A stretch of DNA of 64,000 nt, from positions 124,001 to 188,000 of the forward strand of contig CBDHYI010000002.1 in assembly GCA_965275915.1 (NCBI GenBank). Direction: 5' to 3'. The notes under the pieces are model-generated. The model was not told where the DNA came from. It worked only from the letters and a program-made list of their open reading frames with translations, and ran no database searches. Source of the stretch: JBDWFY01 sp965275915 (GTDB lineage Bacteria; Pseudomonadota; Alphaproteobacteria; Rhizobiales; Stappiaceae). Positions 1 through 8,739 of this stretch are shown here, piece by piece; the stretch's first letter is position 1, and each line of letters opens with the position of its first letter. A program made the translations under genes and the position numbers.

Positions 1-179
1 ACAAGGAACTCAAACAGGCAGCCGAAGCGATTAAGAACGAACCCGGACAGGGCATTGTCACGCCGGGGGCGGTTTTTCGATATCTTGGAAAGCGACCCAA
101 ATGCGGCACCTGTTTTCCAATGATCGTGCACATCATTCATGCGATGGCCGAAAAAGACAGACGTGGATCTGGACAATAG
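1..179 (+). CDS. bfd: Bacterioferritin-associated ferredoxin-like protein (3' end only)
   Basis: The window opens inside this gene; the frame runs from base 3 to a TAG at 177-179 and gives 58 residues. The C-terminal part carries the KCGTCFPMI segment, the C-x2-C pair of the [2Fe-2S]-binding BFD fold, preceded by a GAVFRYLG helix typical of BFD-like proteins. In the family, BFD docks on bacterioferritin and donates electrons that release stored iron. Here it lies directly upstream of bfr, as in many proteobacteria. The first two cluster cysteines should lie to the left of the window and cannot be checked. Confidence 0.8.
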   Translation, partial: KELKQAAEAIKNEPGQGIVTPGAVFRYLGKRPKCGTCFPMIVHIIHAMAEKDRRGSGQ

Positions 180-180
180 A

Positions 181-195
181 TTAGAAACATTCTAA
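181..195. promoter_or_regulatory. Irr-type iron control element (ICE) upstream of bfr
   Basis: A perfect 6-bp inverted repeat, TTAGAA-aca-TTCTAA, lies 58 bp before the bfr start and just after the bfd stop. It matches the palindromic ICE motif bound by the Irr repressor/activator in Hyphomicrobiales, where bfr is a classical Irr target repressed under iron limitation. The sequence match is direct; the assignment to Irr is by analogy, since no irr gene is in the window. Confidence 0.75.
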
Positions 196-253
196 ATAAC
201 GATCACGAGATAAACCTAATTGTGGCACAGCGATTCACGAAGGAGTTGCACGA

Positions 254-739
254 ATGAAGGGTGAACCCGAAGTTATTGATTATCTTAACAAGTCTCTGCG
301 CCACGAGTTGACGGCCGTCAACCAGTACTGGCTGCATTATCGCCTGACGGAAGACTGGGGGCTGACCAAATTCGCCAAGAAAGAGCGCGAAGAATCCATC
401 GAGGAAATGCAGCATGCCGACAAGTTGATCGAGCGCATCATATTCCTTGAAGGACACCCCAATCTTCAGACCCTTGATCCGCTTCGCATCGGCCAGAATA
501 TCAAGGAAGTTCTGGAATGCGATCTTGCCGGAGAATATTCCGCAAGGGCGCTTTACAAAGAGGCGCGGGAAGTGTGCCGGGACAAGGGCGACTATGTGAC
601 CATGGCGCTTTTTGAAGATCTTTTGGCCGACGAGGAAGGCCATATCGATTATCTGGAAACGCAACTCGACCTTTATGAGCGGATCGGTCCTGAAAATTAC
701 AGCCAGCTCAACGCCGGATCGGCGGACGAAGCGGAATAA
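254..739 (+). CDS. bfr: Bacterioferritin
   Basis: A 161-residue four-helix ferritin-like protein of normal family length. All ferroxidase ligands are present: Glu18, Glu51, His54, Glu94, Glu127 and His130. Met52 is the axial ligand of the inter-subunit haem. The family forms 24-subunit cytoplasmic shells that oxidise Fe(II) and store it as a ferric mineral. It sits behind bfd, its usual electron donor, and behind an ICE palindrome (181-195), so it is probably turned down when iron is scarce. The start has a GGAG Shine-Dalgarno about 9 bp upstream. A hairpin plus T-run follows at 762-787. Confidence 0.97.
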   Translation: MKGEPEVIDYLNKSLRHELTAVNQYWLHYRLTEDWGLTKFAKKEREESIEEMQHADKLIERIIFLEGHPNLQTLDPLRIGQNIKEVLECDLAGEYSARALYKEAREVCRDKGDYVTMALFEDLLADEEGHIDYLETQLDLYERIGPENYSQLNAGSADEAE

Positions 740-761
740 AAGATCTGTGGTTTGAAATCGG

Positions 762-787
762 GCGGCACGAGGTTGCCGCACTTTTTT
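762..787 (+). terminator. Rho-independent terminator after bfr
   Basis: Stem GCGGCA (762-767) pairs with TGCCGC (774-779) around a 6-nt loop and is followed by AC and six T residues (782-787). It ends bfr transcription and abuts the stop codon of the convergent transporter gene. Confidence 0.7.
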
Positions 788-1484
788 ATGCCGGGTCGAT
801 CGCTTGTGAAGCTGACGGCACCGCGTCGCTTCCGATAGAGAGAATCGGTCCCCCGGCTGCCCGTGCATCGTCCTGATCGTGGGTGACCAGCAAAACCGGT
901 AGACCGCGTTCACCCGCCTTGTCGAAAACCAGTGTGCGGATCTGGCTGCGCAGGCCGGCATCCAGTTTGGAAAACGGTTCGTCAAGCAGCAGGGCCCGAG
1001 GGGATGCAAGCAGAACCCGCATTAGGGCAACGCGCGCTTGCTGACCGCCTGAGAGGCTGCCCGGGTCCCGCGGTCCCGCATCCCCAAGTCCGACCTCTTC
1101 GAGTGCTTCGTCGGCCAGTTGCCGGCGCCGGCGTTTGGGAATATCAGAGGGCACCGCAAACATCAGGTTTTCCAAGACGGACATATGCGGAAACAGCAGT
1201 GCGTCTTGAAACAGGATTCCGACATGGCGCTCATGCGCCGGCAGATCCGTCAACACGACGCCGTTGTGACGAATTGTACCGGTTGCCTTGAAGGCCGGGT
1301 CCAGAAATCCGCCAATGAAGGCCAGTAGTGTCGATTTTCCCGATCCGCTGGGACCCATGACGGTCAGGACCGATCCGGCCGGAATCCGTGTATCCACCTT
1401 AAGGAGTGTCCGTTCCTGAAGGGAAATTGCAACCGTGTCGATTTCCAGTTGCGGGGACCTTTTGCTCTGGGCCGTGTTGTTCAT
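786..1484 (-). CDS. ynjD: ABC transporter ATP-binding protein, YnjD family
   Basis: A 232-residue ABC ATPase: Walker A GPSGSGKST at 44-52, a Q-loop in LFQD near 91-94, signature LSGGQ at 144-148, Walker B LLLDEP at 165-170 and H-loop His202. It is the energising subunit of the transporter encoded with the two genes upstream, and its start overlaps the permease stop by 4 bp, which suggests translational coupling. The gene order (binding protein, fused double-length permease, ATPase) is that of E. coli ynjBCD, a relative of the thiamine and iron/sulfate importers whose substrate is not firmly established. Confidence 0.85.
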   Translation of the reverse strand: MNNTAQSKRSPQLEIDTVAISLQERTLLKVDTRIPAGSVLTVMGPSGSGKSTLLAFIGGFLDPAFKATGTIRHNGVVLTDLPAHERHVGILFQDALLFPHMSVLENLMFAVPSDIPKRRRRQLADEALEEVGLGDAGPRDPGSLSGGQQARVALMRVLLASPRALLLDEPFSKLDAGLRSQIRTLVFDKAGERGLPVLLVTHDQDDARAAGGPILSIGSDAVPSASQAIDPA

Positions 1485-3163
1485 GCGCGTTGTCTTGCCG
1501 GTCGACGATGTCGAAATAAAAGTGCCGGTATCAGAGCCGCGGATGTAAATCCTATCAGCGGCAGCACCATCTGCACGACACTGTAAATGGCAATAAGCTG
1601 CCGGTTGCCTCCGCTCGCAAGGGCAACAGCCTCTGTTGTGACCGTCGGCACGCGACCGCCGCCGATCAGCAGGGTGGGCAGATACTGACCGACGCTCACC
1701 GCCAATCCCACGGCGCAGGCCGTCAGCAGGCTCTTGGACAGCATCGGCAGACGGACACGAAACAGAGTCTTAAGGCGCGACGCACCCAGCCCTGACGCAG
1801 TCTGAGTGAAACGGGGATCGAACGCGTGCCACGGGCTGGCGGCGGCAAGATAGATATAGGGCAGGACAAAGACGAGATGAGCGAAAATGACCGCTGTGAC
1901 AGTCCCATCGACATTGCCGGCAAGAAAAAGCACCTGCAATCCAAACAGAAAAGCAACCTGCGGGACCAGCAAAGGAATGAAAAGCAGGGTAATGCCCAGT
2001 CGACCGGGGCGCCGGCCGGTGCGGGTCTCATTCTCAAGGCAAAGGACGACGATGACAGCACCGGCAAGTGTTGCGCCCAGCCCGATTGCGAGGGTTGTGA
2101 AACTCAGGTCGACAAGTTGCGAACTGTATCTGAACCAGGTTCTGAGGGAAATGGATTGCGGCAAGGCATCTGGGAAACGCCAATAACCGGCAAAGGACCA
2201 CAGGACTATGATGCCCAACCCCGCACAGGCGGTTGCCGTGAGCAGGGACATTGTCGCCGCGCCGGCGCCTTTGAGGGGCCAGTCCGAACGAAACCGTCTT
2301 CCGTCGCTAAGCAATGGACGGGCAATGGCCGCAAGGAACTTTTCAAGTCCGATCCAGATCAGGAGTGCAAGGGTCGTTACGCCGATCTGCAGCACAACAC
2401 CGGCTGATGCCTTCATCCGCATCGAAAGGTCGGGGTCGCTCATCCAGGACGTTAATCGGACGGCGAGCGGCGGCGGAGTGGTGGGCCCCAGAATGATGGC
2501 GATATCAACGACCGATGACGAATAGACGATAACGGCCAGTATGGGCAGGCGCATTTGCCCGTAGACACGGGGGAACACCGCTTTCAGCCAGCCGAATGTC
2601 CTGCCGTACCCAAGGCTCTGCGTTATGCGCATGGTTTCAGGTGCGTTTGTCTGGGGCAGGGCGACCATGAGCATCAGAAAAAGGAATGGGACTTCCTTGC
2701 CGATCAGGCCGGCGATCATGGTCAGGCCGAAGGCATCATGAATAAGCAGGATGTCCGGCGGCCGCTCAAAACCGGTTGCCCAGGGCGAGAGTATGCGCAT
2801 CAGCCAGCCTGAAGGCGCCAGAAGAAACGCGAAACCAAAAGCCGCTGCAGCGTGAGGAACCGACAGGAGCGGCGACAGGAAATGCTGCAGAACCCTGAAG
2901 AAAGCCGTTCCGTACCAGCTTGCAACGAACGCAACCACGAAAAAAAGAGACACCGCGGTCGTTGCCAGTCCGGTAAACAGGCTCAGTCCCGCGGAGTGCC
3001 AGATGCCCGGTTCCGCCAGCAGCGACGAGAAAGGCGAGGTCTCTCCGCTATAACGGCCGGTTGCCGGGTCATATCCGAATGCGGGCAACAAGGAACCAAG
3101 TAAACCCGCAGCCACCGGAAACAGCAGCACCATTGCTGCGACAAAAGGCGCGAAGCGAAACAC
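1481..3163 (-). CDS. ynjC: ABC transporter permease, YnjC family (fused two-domain)
   Basis: A 560-residue polytopic membrane protein built from two binding-protein-dependent permease halves in one chain, as in ThiP and YnjC; about 12 hydrophobic segments are evident, with the second half beginning near residue 300. An EAA-like loop (ETMRITQSLGYGR) lies near residues 176-188 and a second (TQTASGLGASRLK) near 455-467; these contact the ATPase. It forms the inner-membrane channel of the YnjBCD-type importer. It is flanked 29 bp upstream by the binding-protein gene and overlaps ynjD by 4 bp, so the three form one operon. Confidence 0.85.
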   Translation of the reverse strand: MFRFAPFVAAMVLLFPVAAGLLGSLLPAFGYDPATGRYSGETSPFSSLLAEPGIWHSAGLSLFTGLATTAVSLFFVVAFVASWYGTAFFRVLQHFLSPLLSVPHAAAAFGFAFLLAPSGWLMRILSPWATGFERPPDILLIHDAFGLTMIAGLIGKEVPFLFLMLMVALPQTNAPETMRITQSLGYGRTFGWLKAVFPRVYGQMRLPILAVIVYSSSVVDIAIILGPTTPPPLAVRLTSWMSDPDLSMRMKASAGVVLQIGVTTLALLIWIGLEKFLAAIARPLLSDGRRFRSDWPLKGAGAATMSLLTATACAGLGIIVLWSFAGYWRFPDALPQSISLRTWFRYSSQLVDLSFTTLAIGLGATLAGAVIVVLCLENETRTGRRPGRLGITLLFIPLLVPQVAFLFGLQVLFLAGNVDGTVTAVIFAHLVFVLPYIYLAAASPWHAFDPRFTQTASGLGASRLKTLFRVRLPMLSKSLLTACAVGLAVSVGQYLPTLLIGGGRVPTVTTEAVALASGGNRQLIAIYSVVQMVLPLIGFTSAALIPALLFRHRRPARQRA

Positions 3164-3192
3164 AGCCGGCTATCTGGGGAGGAAAACGGGCA

Positions 3193-4404
3193 TCATTGCG
3201 CGCCGTATCTTGCAAGCCATGCGGATTCCAAAGCGGCCACCCAACTGGGATGCGGCTCAGGCAGCGTTTTGCCTAGCTCCTGCGGAGACAATGTTGCCAT
3301 GCCCAGTTCAAGCGAATCGAAGCGCTGTCTGTCCGTCTTCGCAAGGCTGGTCATGTCCAGGACAGTCGGATCGCCCCAGATGTCCGGATCCTGTTTGCGA
3401 GCCTGTGCTTCCGGCGAAAGAAGGAAATTGGCAACAATGAGCGCGCCCGCCCTGGCATTGGCGTTATAGGGGATGGTTACGAAATGCGTGTTGCCGATGG
3501 TGCCGGAGGAAAAGACGAACGTGCGGACACTGTCCGGCAGTTCGTTATTGGCGATGGCATTGGACGCATCGGCAGGATTGTTGGAAAAAGCGATATCGAC
3601 TTCGCCGTCGGCAAGGAGCTGGCGCATGGCCGAGGCATTTTGCGGAAAAGCGCGGCCGGAGCGCCACAGAAATGGGTGAAGCCTGTCAAGGTAAGTGAAG
3701 AGCGGGGCGGTTTGATCGGCAAACTGCGCCGGATCGACCGGCTTTTGCAGCACAAGCGGGTCGGCGATCAGTTCCGCCAGCAGCTGCTTCAGAAATGTCG
3801 ATCCATAGAAATTCGGTGGTTGCGGATAGCTGAAGCGGCCCGGATTGGCCTCACTCCATTTGAGCAGATCCAATGCCGAAAGGGGCGGGGTTTTCAGGTG
3901 GGACCGATCATACATGAAAACCAGTTGCGCCATGCCCCAGGGTGCCTCCTGCCCGTCGGTCGGGATTGTAAAATCGCTGAGGACCGTGGGTTTGCCGGCA
4001 ACATCGACATATTTCCAGTTTGGCAGCTCCTGTGCCCAACCCGGTGACAACAGCAGACCTTCCCGTTTCATCGCCGCGAAATTTTCGCCGTTGATCCAGA
4101 TGAGATCCACAGAGCCGCCCTCAGATTTTCCGACCGCCTTTTCAGCCAGCACGCGGCTGACCGCATGGGCCGTATCATCGATTTTGACGTGCGTCAGCGT
4201 GACGCCGTACCGTTCCTGGACCATGCGTCCGGCCCATGTGATGTAATCGTTGATCCGTGGTTCTCCGCCCCAGGCATACCAGTAAACGGTTTCGCCCTTT
4301 GCTTTTGCCTTTACAGCCTTCCAGTCTGCGGCATTGAGCACGTCGGCGTTGGCAACCACTGGTGCGCATATTGCGAATAGCAGCGTCAAAAGAGTACGGA
4401 TCAT
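3193..4404 (-). CDS. ynjB: ABC transporter substrate-binding protein, YnjB family
   Basis: A periplasmic solute-binding protein of 403 residues with the chosen start at 4404; the longer frame to 4464 adds 20 residues that do not look like a signal peptide. The protein opens with MIRTLLTLLFAIC and a signal-peptidase site near ANA-D. The mature region shows the extended YnjB-like fold, with WGGEPRINDYI near the N-terminus and a WINGENF motif. It should deliver the unknown substrate to YnjC/YnjD. It is the first gene of its operon, with about 125 bp upstream before the 3' end of hrpB. Confidence 0.85.
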   Translation of the reverse strand: MIRTLLTLLFAICAPVVANADVLNAADWKAVKAKAKGETVYWYAWGGEPRINDYITWAGRMVQERYGVTLTHVKIDDTAHAVSRVLAEKAVGKSEGGSVDLIWINGENFAAMKREGLLLSPGWAQELPNWKYVDVAGKPTVLSDFTIPTDGQEAPWGMAQLVFMYDRSHLKTPPLSALDLLKWSEANPGRFSYPQPPNFYGSTFLKQLLAELIADPLVLQKPVDPAQFADQTAPLFTYLDRLHPFLWRSGRAFPQNASAMRQLLADGEVDIAFSNNPADASNAIANNELPDSVRTFVFSSGTIGNTHFVTIPYNANARAGALIVANFLLSPEAQARKQDPDIWGDPTVLDMTSLAKTDRQRFDSLELGMATLSPQELGKTLPEPHPSWVAALESAWLARYGAQ

Positions 4405-4530
4405 GGTTTGCCCCAGTGTGAACCTTAATGCACATGGGATGACGCCGAATGCCTTCGTGGTCAAGACAAGCCTATGTGAATGTAACGTGCAGTCTGCCGG
4501 ACAAAAAAACCGCGCCGGTGTGGGAGCTTT

Positions 4531-7020
4531 TCATTTTTTGCGCGGCTTGGCCCGTTTTGTGGCTTCGGCAGTGATCGGATCGTCAGGCCAGGGGTGCTTG
4601 GGATATCGTCCCCGCATCTCCGCCTTTACGTCGGCCCAGGATCCGGCCCAGAAGCGCGGCAGGTCTTTGGTAACCTGTATCGGCCGGTGCGCAGGTGACA
4701 GAAGTTCCAGAATGAGAGGCAGCCGACCGTTGGCGAGACTGGGATGATCGCTCAAGCCGAACAGCTCCTGAACACGCACGGAAAGTGTCGGCCCGGCTTC
4801 TGCACCATAGTCAATCGCAATGCGCGAGCCGGTCGGGGTTTTGAAATGGCTTGGCGCCAGCGTGCTCAGGCTTGCTTTCAGTTCGTAAGGTAACTGTGTT
4901 TCAAGCGCGAATTGCAACTCATCGCTTTTAATGTCGCTGAGTGCGGTTTTTCCGGAAAGATAGGGACCCAGCCAGTCCGAGAGCGTTTCCTGAAGACGGG
5001 CGTCGGACAGATCCGGCCAGGGTGGGCCAAGTGTTTTTTGCAAATAATCCACCCGCTGACGCCATTGCCGCGTTTGCGGAGAAAGTCGAAGGCAGCCGAT
5101 ACCTTTCTTCCGGATGTGCGTCAAAAGACCCTCAACGACTTTGTCGCTGCAGGGGGTTTTAAGCGGCTCCCGCGACAAGACCAGCTTGTTCAACCGGCGC
5201 ACGGTTTCCGCTTTTGCGGTACCGTCATCCGTGACGTGGATATTTTCCTCCTCCACAATACGGTTCCGGAAAAGGTCCTCTATCTCGCTCAGTGTGATCG
5301 GCGCTGCGAGCAGAATACGGCTGTGGGCGGCCGAGCCTTGCAGGTCCGCAGTGACCAGAAACGGAAAACCGAAGAGTGGACTCTCATCGTCAATTCGCGC
5401 TCCGCGGCCATTTGCAAGGCGGTAGGTTCCGGCGGCACCGCGTGCTTCAGCGATCCGGTCCGGGTATGCGAGAGCGAGGAGTTGTCCCGCGTGTTCGGCT
5501 GACTGGTTATCGGAACGTCCGGCCGAAAGACCAGCCTGTTTCAGCCATTGGTTTGCGAGACTTCGAGCTCTTTTTGCACGATCGCCGCGATCGCGTCTGA
5601 ACGTTGTGATGCGCGACCTGATGTCGGTGCTGGTTCCGCCAAGGTTCCGCTCGCCGAGCAACAGCGCAATCTCCGCCCCCAGAGCCGCTAGTCCCAAATC
5701 GCCGGCGATGATCATCATATACGCAAGACGTGGGTGAACCGGCAGGTTTGAAAGGGAGCGTCCGGTTGCGGTGATACGACCTTCGGGGTCGATGGCGTCG
5801 AGTTCTGTCAGGAGAGTCCGTGCTTCTGCCAGCGCGCCGGAAGGGGGCGGATCGATGAAGCTCAACTGGTCGGGATCGGTTACCCCCCAGCCGGCCAGGT
5901 TCAAAACGAAGTCCGTCAGATCCGCTGCAAGAATTTCGGGGTTTTCGTGATCCGGAAGCGAGCGTGTTTGCGCTTCGTTCCACAGCCGCAGGCAAATACC
6001 CGGTTCTGTTCGTCCTGCCCGGCCGCGGCGCTGGTCGATATTGGCAATGGCGGCGCGGCCGGTCTCAAGCCGTGTCAGGCCTGTTGCCGGTTCATAGCGC
6101 GGCACGCGGGACAGTCCGCTGTCAATCACAATGCGAATGCCCTCGATCGTCAGAGACGTCTCGGCAATGTTGGTTGCCAGAACTATTTTTCGTTTGCCTT
6201 GGGGCGAAGGGTTGATCGCCACATCCTGAGCCGCGAAATCCAAGGCTCCGTAAAGCGGTGCGATAATTGTGTTGTCCGGCAGGCGTGCTTTTATCAGAGC
6301 CTCGGTGCGCCGGATTTCAGCCATGCCGGGCAGAAAAGCGAGGATCGAACCGGTTTCCGTCCGACAGGCCGAGACAATTGCCTCCGCCATGGCCTCTTCA
6401 ATCCGTTGCTGCGGCTTTCGTCCAAGGTAGCGGGTTTCTATCGGAAACTGCCGGCCCTCACTTACGATGACGGGAGCATTGCCAAGGACTCTGCTCGTCC
6501 CTGTCTTGTCCAGCGTTGCGGACATGACGATCAGGCGCAGATCTTCGCGCAGCGCACCCTGGACGTCGAGCGCCAGTGCCAGGCCCAGGTCGCCGTCAAG
6601 GCTGCGTTCGTGAAATTCGTCGAACAGAATGGCGGAGATACCGGAGAGATCGGGATTGTTGAGGACCTGTTTTGTAAAAACACCCTCTGTCAGAACCTCA
6701 ATCCGGGTTTGCGCCGAGACTCTGCTCTCCATGCGGACCCGATAACCGACCGTTCTGCCGACGGATTCACCGAGAGACTGAGCCATTCTCCGTGCGGCGG
6801 TCCGGGCGGCGAGGCGACGGGGTTCAAGAACGAGAATCCTGCCGTCGCCGCGCCAGGACGCATCGAGCAATGCAAGCGGAACCCGTGTCGTTTTACCGGC
6901 GCCGGGTGCGGCGATCAGAACGGCATTGGGAGAGATTTCAAGCGACCGTTTCAAGTCGGGCAGAACCGCATCGATCGGCAATGCGTCGGGTGGGTCGATT
7001 GAGGGCGTGTCTGCGGTCAT
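4531..7020 (-). CDS. hrpB: ATP-dependent DExH-box helicase HrpB
   Basis: An 829-residue DEAH/RHA-type helicase of the usual HrpB length. Motif I is GAGKTT (40-45), motif II DEFHER, motif III SATLD and motif VI QRRGRAGRT, followed by a helicase-associated region and the HrpB-specific C-terminal domain ending in a basic AKPRKK tail. HrpB proteins are cytoplasmic RNA-helicase relatives whose precise substrate is poorly defined. The gene is the nearest neighbour of glk on the same strand, with a 91-bp gap. The start ATG at 7020 is followed by a normal N-terminus. Confidence 0.95.
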   Translation of the reverse strand: MTADTPSIDPPDALPIDAVLPDLKRSLEISPNAVLIAAPGAGKTTRVPLALLDASWRGDGRILVLEPRRLAARTAARRMAQSLGESVGRTVGYRVRMESRVSAQTRIEVLTEGVFTKQVLNNPDLSGISAILFDEFHERSLDGDLGLALALDVQGALREDLRLIVMSATLDKTGTSRVLGNAPVIVSEGRQFPIETRYLGRKPQQRIEEAMAEAIVSACRTETGSILAFLPGMAEIRRTEALIKARLPDNTIIAPLYGALDFAAQDVAINPSPQGKRKIVLATNIAETSLTIEGIRIVIDSGLSRVPRYEPATGLTRLETGRAAIANIDQRRGRAGRTEPGICLRLWNEAQTRSLPDHENPEILAADLTDFVLNLAGWGVTDPDQLSFIDPPPSGALAEARTLLTELDAIDPEGRITATGRSLSNLPVHPRLAYMMIIAGDLGLAALGAEIALLLGERNLGGTSTDIRSRITTFRRDRGDRAKRARSLANQWLKQAGLSAGRSDNQSAEHAGQLLALAYPDRIAEARGAAGTYRLANGRGARIDDESPLFGFPFLVTADLQGSAAHSRILLAAPITLSEIEDLFRNRIVEEENIHVTDDGTAKAETVRRLNKLVLSREPLKTPCSDKVVEGLLTHIRKKGIGCLRLSPQTRQWRQRVDYLQKTLGPPWPDLSDARLQETLSDWLGPYLSGKTALSDIKSDELQFALETQLPYELKASLSTLAPSHFKTPTGSRIAIDYGAEAGPTLSVRVQELFGLSDHPSLANGRLPLILELLSPAHRPIQVTKDLPRFWAGSWADVKAEMRGRYPKHPWPDDPITAEATKRAKPRKK

Positions 7021-7111
7021 GACTCACAGTGACCCGGTCAGTGCGGACGCGAGGCGGACGACAATGGTCAGGCCTTTCGCTTCGGTGATGCTGATATTTG
7101 GGTAGATCCGC

Positions 7112-8146
7112 TCAGCGCGGTGTCTCCGACTGCCACATACGTCCGGCCAGATCGACCGCAAACCGAGCGGGCGTTCTGGCAAGCGCAGCCAGTCCTTGCA
7201 GGGCCGGACGTTCATGGTGAACAAGGAAGATCGGAATCTCCCGCATAATCGCGTCGTGGGGCGCCTTGTTTTCAAAGCCGGACCGCATCGTGCCATCCAT
7301 CAGATAGTCGCGGATCTGAGGCGGGATGCCGCCGGCCAGATAGACGCCGCCCCTTGCAAGCAGAATAAGCGCCATATCGCCGGCGACGCGGCCAAGAGCG
7401 TGGGCGAAGATATGCAGCACTTTCCGGGCCAGCGCATCGCCCCCATCTGCTGCTTCCGTAACGTCGCTCGGCTTGCTGTAGGACGCTTCCCGACCTTCGG
7501 CGGCGGCGACCGCATCGGCAAGCCGCAACAGGCCGCCGCCGCTCAGGATCACTTCCGCACCAATTCGCGGTTCCTTTTCCCGCAAGTGCGCCCAGACGGC
7601 TTCTTCTTCCTTGTTGATAGGACCGATTTCCACATGTCCCCCTTCGCCGGGCACCGGAACCCAGAAGTCGGCGGCATGGAACAGAGACGCGGCGCCAAGA
7701 CCGGTTCCCGGGCCGATGACGCATTTGGGCGCATAGCGCACTGCGGGGCCGCCGCCGATTTGCGTCAGGTCATCTTCCTCGAACGTCGGCAGCGCCAGGG
7801 CCTGCGCCTCAAAGTCGTTCAGAACCACAACGGCGTTCAAGCCCAGGTCATCGATCAGCTTCCTCGGTTCGATGACCCAGTTGGCGTTGGTCATCGGTAT
7901 CTGGTCGCCGTGAACCGGTCCGGCTACCGCGACAACCGCCGTACGCGGCAAAAGGGCCGTGTGGTTTAAAACCGTTTCGCTGATCGCATCGCCCAGGCTC
8001 TCGAACTCGCTCGTTTTGACCGCGTCAAACGTCTGGATATCCGCATGTGCATCGGCAACGAGGGCAAACCGGGTGTTTGTTCCGCCAATGTCAGCAACAA
8101 GAACCGGAAACTGGAAGGAACGGATGTCTTTGGATGAGTTGGTCAT
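7112..8146 (-). CDS. glk: Glucokinase
   Basis: A 344-residue ROK/hexokinase-fold kinase of the bacterial Glk type. The phosphate-1 motif DIGGTNTR lies at 19-26, a VLNDFEAQA segment carries the conserved sugar-binding Asn-Asp, and GPGTGLG forms the second phosphate/adenosine loop. It phosphorylates glucose to glucose-6-phosphate with ATP in the cytoplasm. It stands upstream of hrpB and downstream of mgsA on the same strand, a glk-mgsA pairing common in Hyphomicrobiales. No clear Shine-Dalgarno precedes the ATG (AT-rich leader), so the start is less certain than the identity. Confidence 0.93.
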   Translation of the reverse strand: MTNSSKDIRSFQFPVLVADIGGTNTRFALVADAHADIQTFDAVKTSEFESLGDAISETVLNHTALLPRTAVVAVAGPVHGDQIPMTNANWVIEPRKLIDDLGLNAVVVLNDFEAQALALPTFEEDDLTQIGGGPAVRYAPKCVIGPGTGLGAASLFHAADFWVPVPGEGGHVEIGPINKEEEAVWAHLREKEPRIGAEVILSGGGLLRLADAVAAAEGREASYSKPSDVTEAADGGDALARKVLHIFAHALGRVAGDMALILLARGGVYLAGGIPPQIRDYLMDGTMRSGFENKAPHDAIMREIPIFLVHHERPALQGLAALARTPARFAVDLAGRMWQSETPR

Positions 8147-8214
8147 TTATTTTTCGTGCCGGATTTGCGGGAATAAAAGGAGGACTTTTGAATAACAGCG
8201 TCGATGCGGATCAT

Positions 8215-8637
8215 TTACTGCTCCTCACCCGGAACTGCCATACTGAGGAACAGCGGATCCCGCAATATCAGCTCAGCCGTTTTCACGTTCAAAGCCATCG
8301 GTATGTCGTAGAGCACGCCAAGCCGCAAAAGCGCTTTGACATCGACATCATGGGGCATCGGCGACAGAGGGTCGATCAGAAAAATGACCCCCGCCAGTTT
8401 TTCCTCCGCAATAAGGGCGCCGATTTGCTGATCTCCGCCCAGCGGCCCGCTCTTGACGCGATTGATTTTAAGCTCCGGACAGGCTTCCGCTATCCGGCCG
8501 CCGGTGGTGCCCGTCGTAAAAAGCCGGCAACGGGCAAGCTGTGCCCTGTGCGCTTCAGCAAAGGCGACGATCGCGTCTTTTTTCGCATCGTGTGCCACCA
8601 TGGCAAGCGCCGGCGGCAACGGATCCTGGTTTGTCAT
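8215..8637 (-). CDS. mgsA: Methylglyoxal synthase
   Basis: A 140-residue protein of family length. The phosphate-binding segment TGTTG lies at 42-46, GPLGGDQQIG at 64-73 and the DPL...HDVDVKALLR region at 89-105. The E. coli catalytic/binding residues Asp71, Asp91, His98 and Asp101 correspond to Asp69, Asp89, His96 and Asp99. It converts dihydroxyacetone phosphate to methylglyoxal plus phosphate, a bypass used when sugar phosphates accumulate. Its position 68 bp before glucokinase ties it to control of glycolytic flux. Confidence 0.95.
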   Translation of the reverse strand: MTNQDPLPPALAMVAHDAKKDAIVAFAEAHRAQLARCRLFTTGTTGGRIAEACPELKINRVKSGPLGGDQQIGALIAEEKLAGVIFLIDPLSPMPHDVDVKALLRLGVLYDIPMALNVKTAELILRDPLFLSMAVPGEEQ

Positions 8638-8739
8638 GGCAGTTTCTCAAAGACGCCTGAAAATCTGCCTTGTGTTTAGCTTGTTCCAGCGCTTCTGGAA
8701 AGATGTCCCACCGTCTTTTTTAATCGATTTAAGGGCCTC

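Noticed and set aside
203..1009. A 268-codon minus-strand frame across bfr and into ynjD
   Set aside because: It covers bacterioferritin, whose ligands are all intact on the plus strand, and overlaps ynjD in a different frame.
7024..7296. A 90-codon minus-strand frame in the glk-hrpB gap, suspected frameshifted glk end
   Set aside because: The glk frame already ends at normal family length with a typical C-terminus; the alternative frame shows no homology to a glucokinase end, so there is no evidence of a frameshift.
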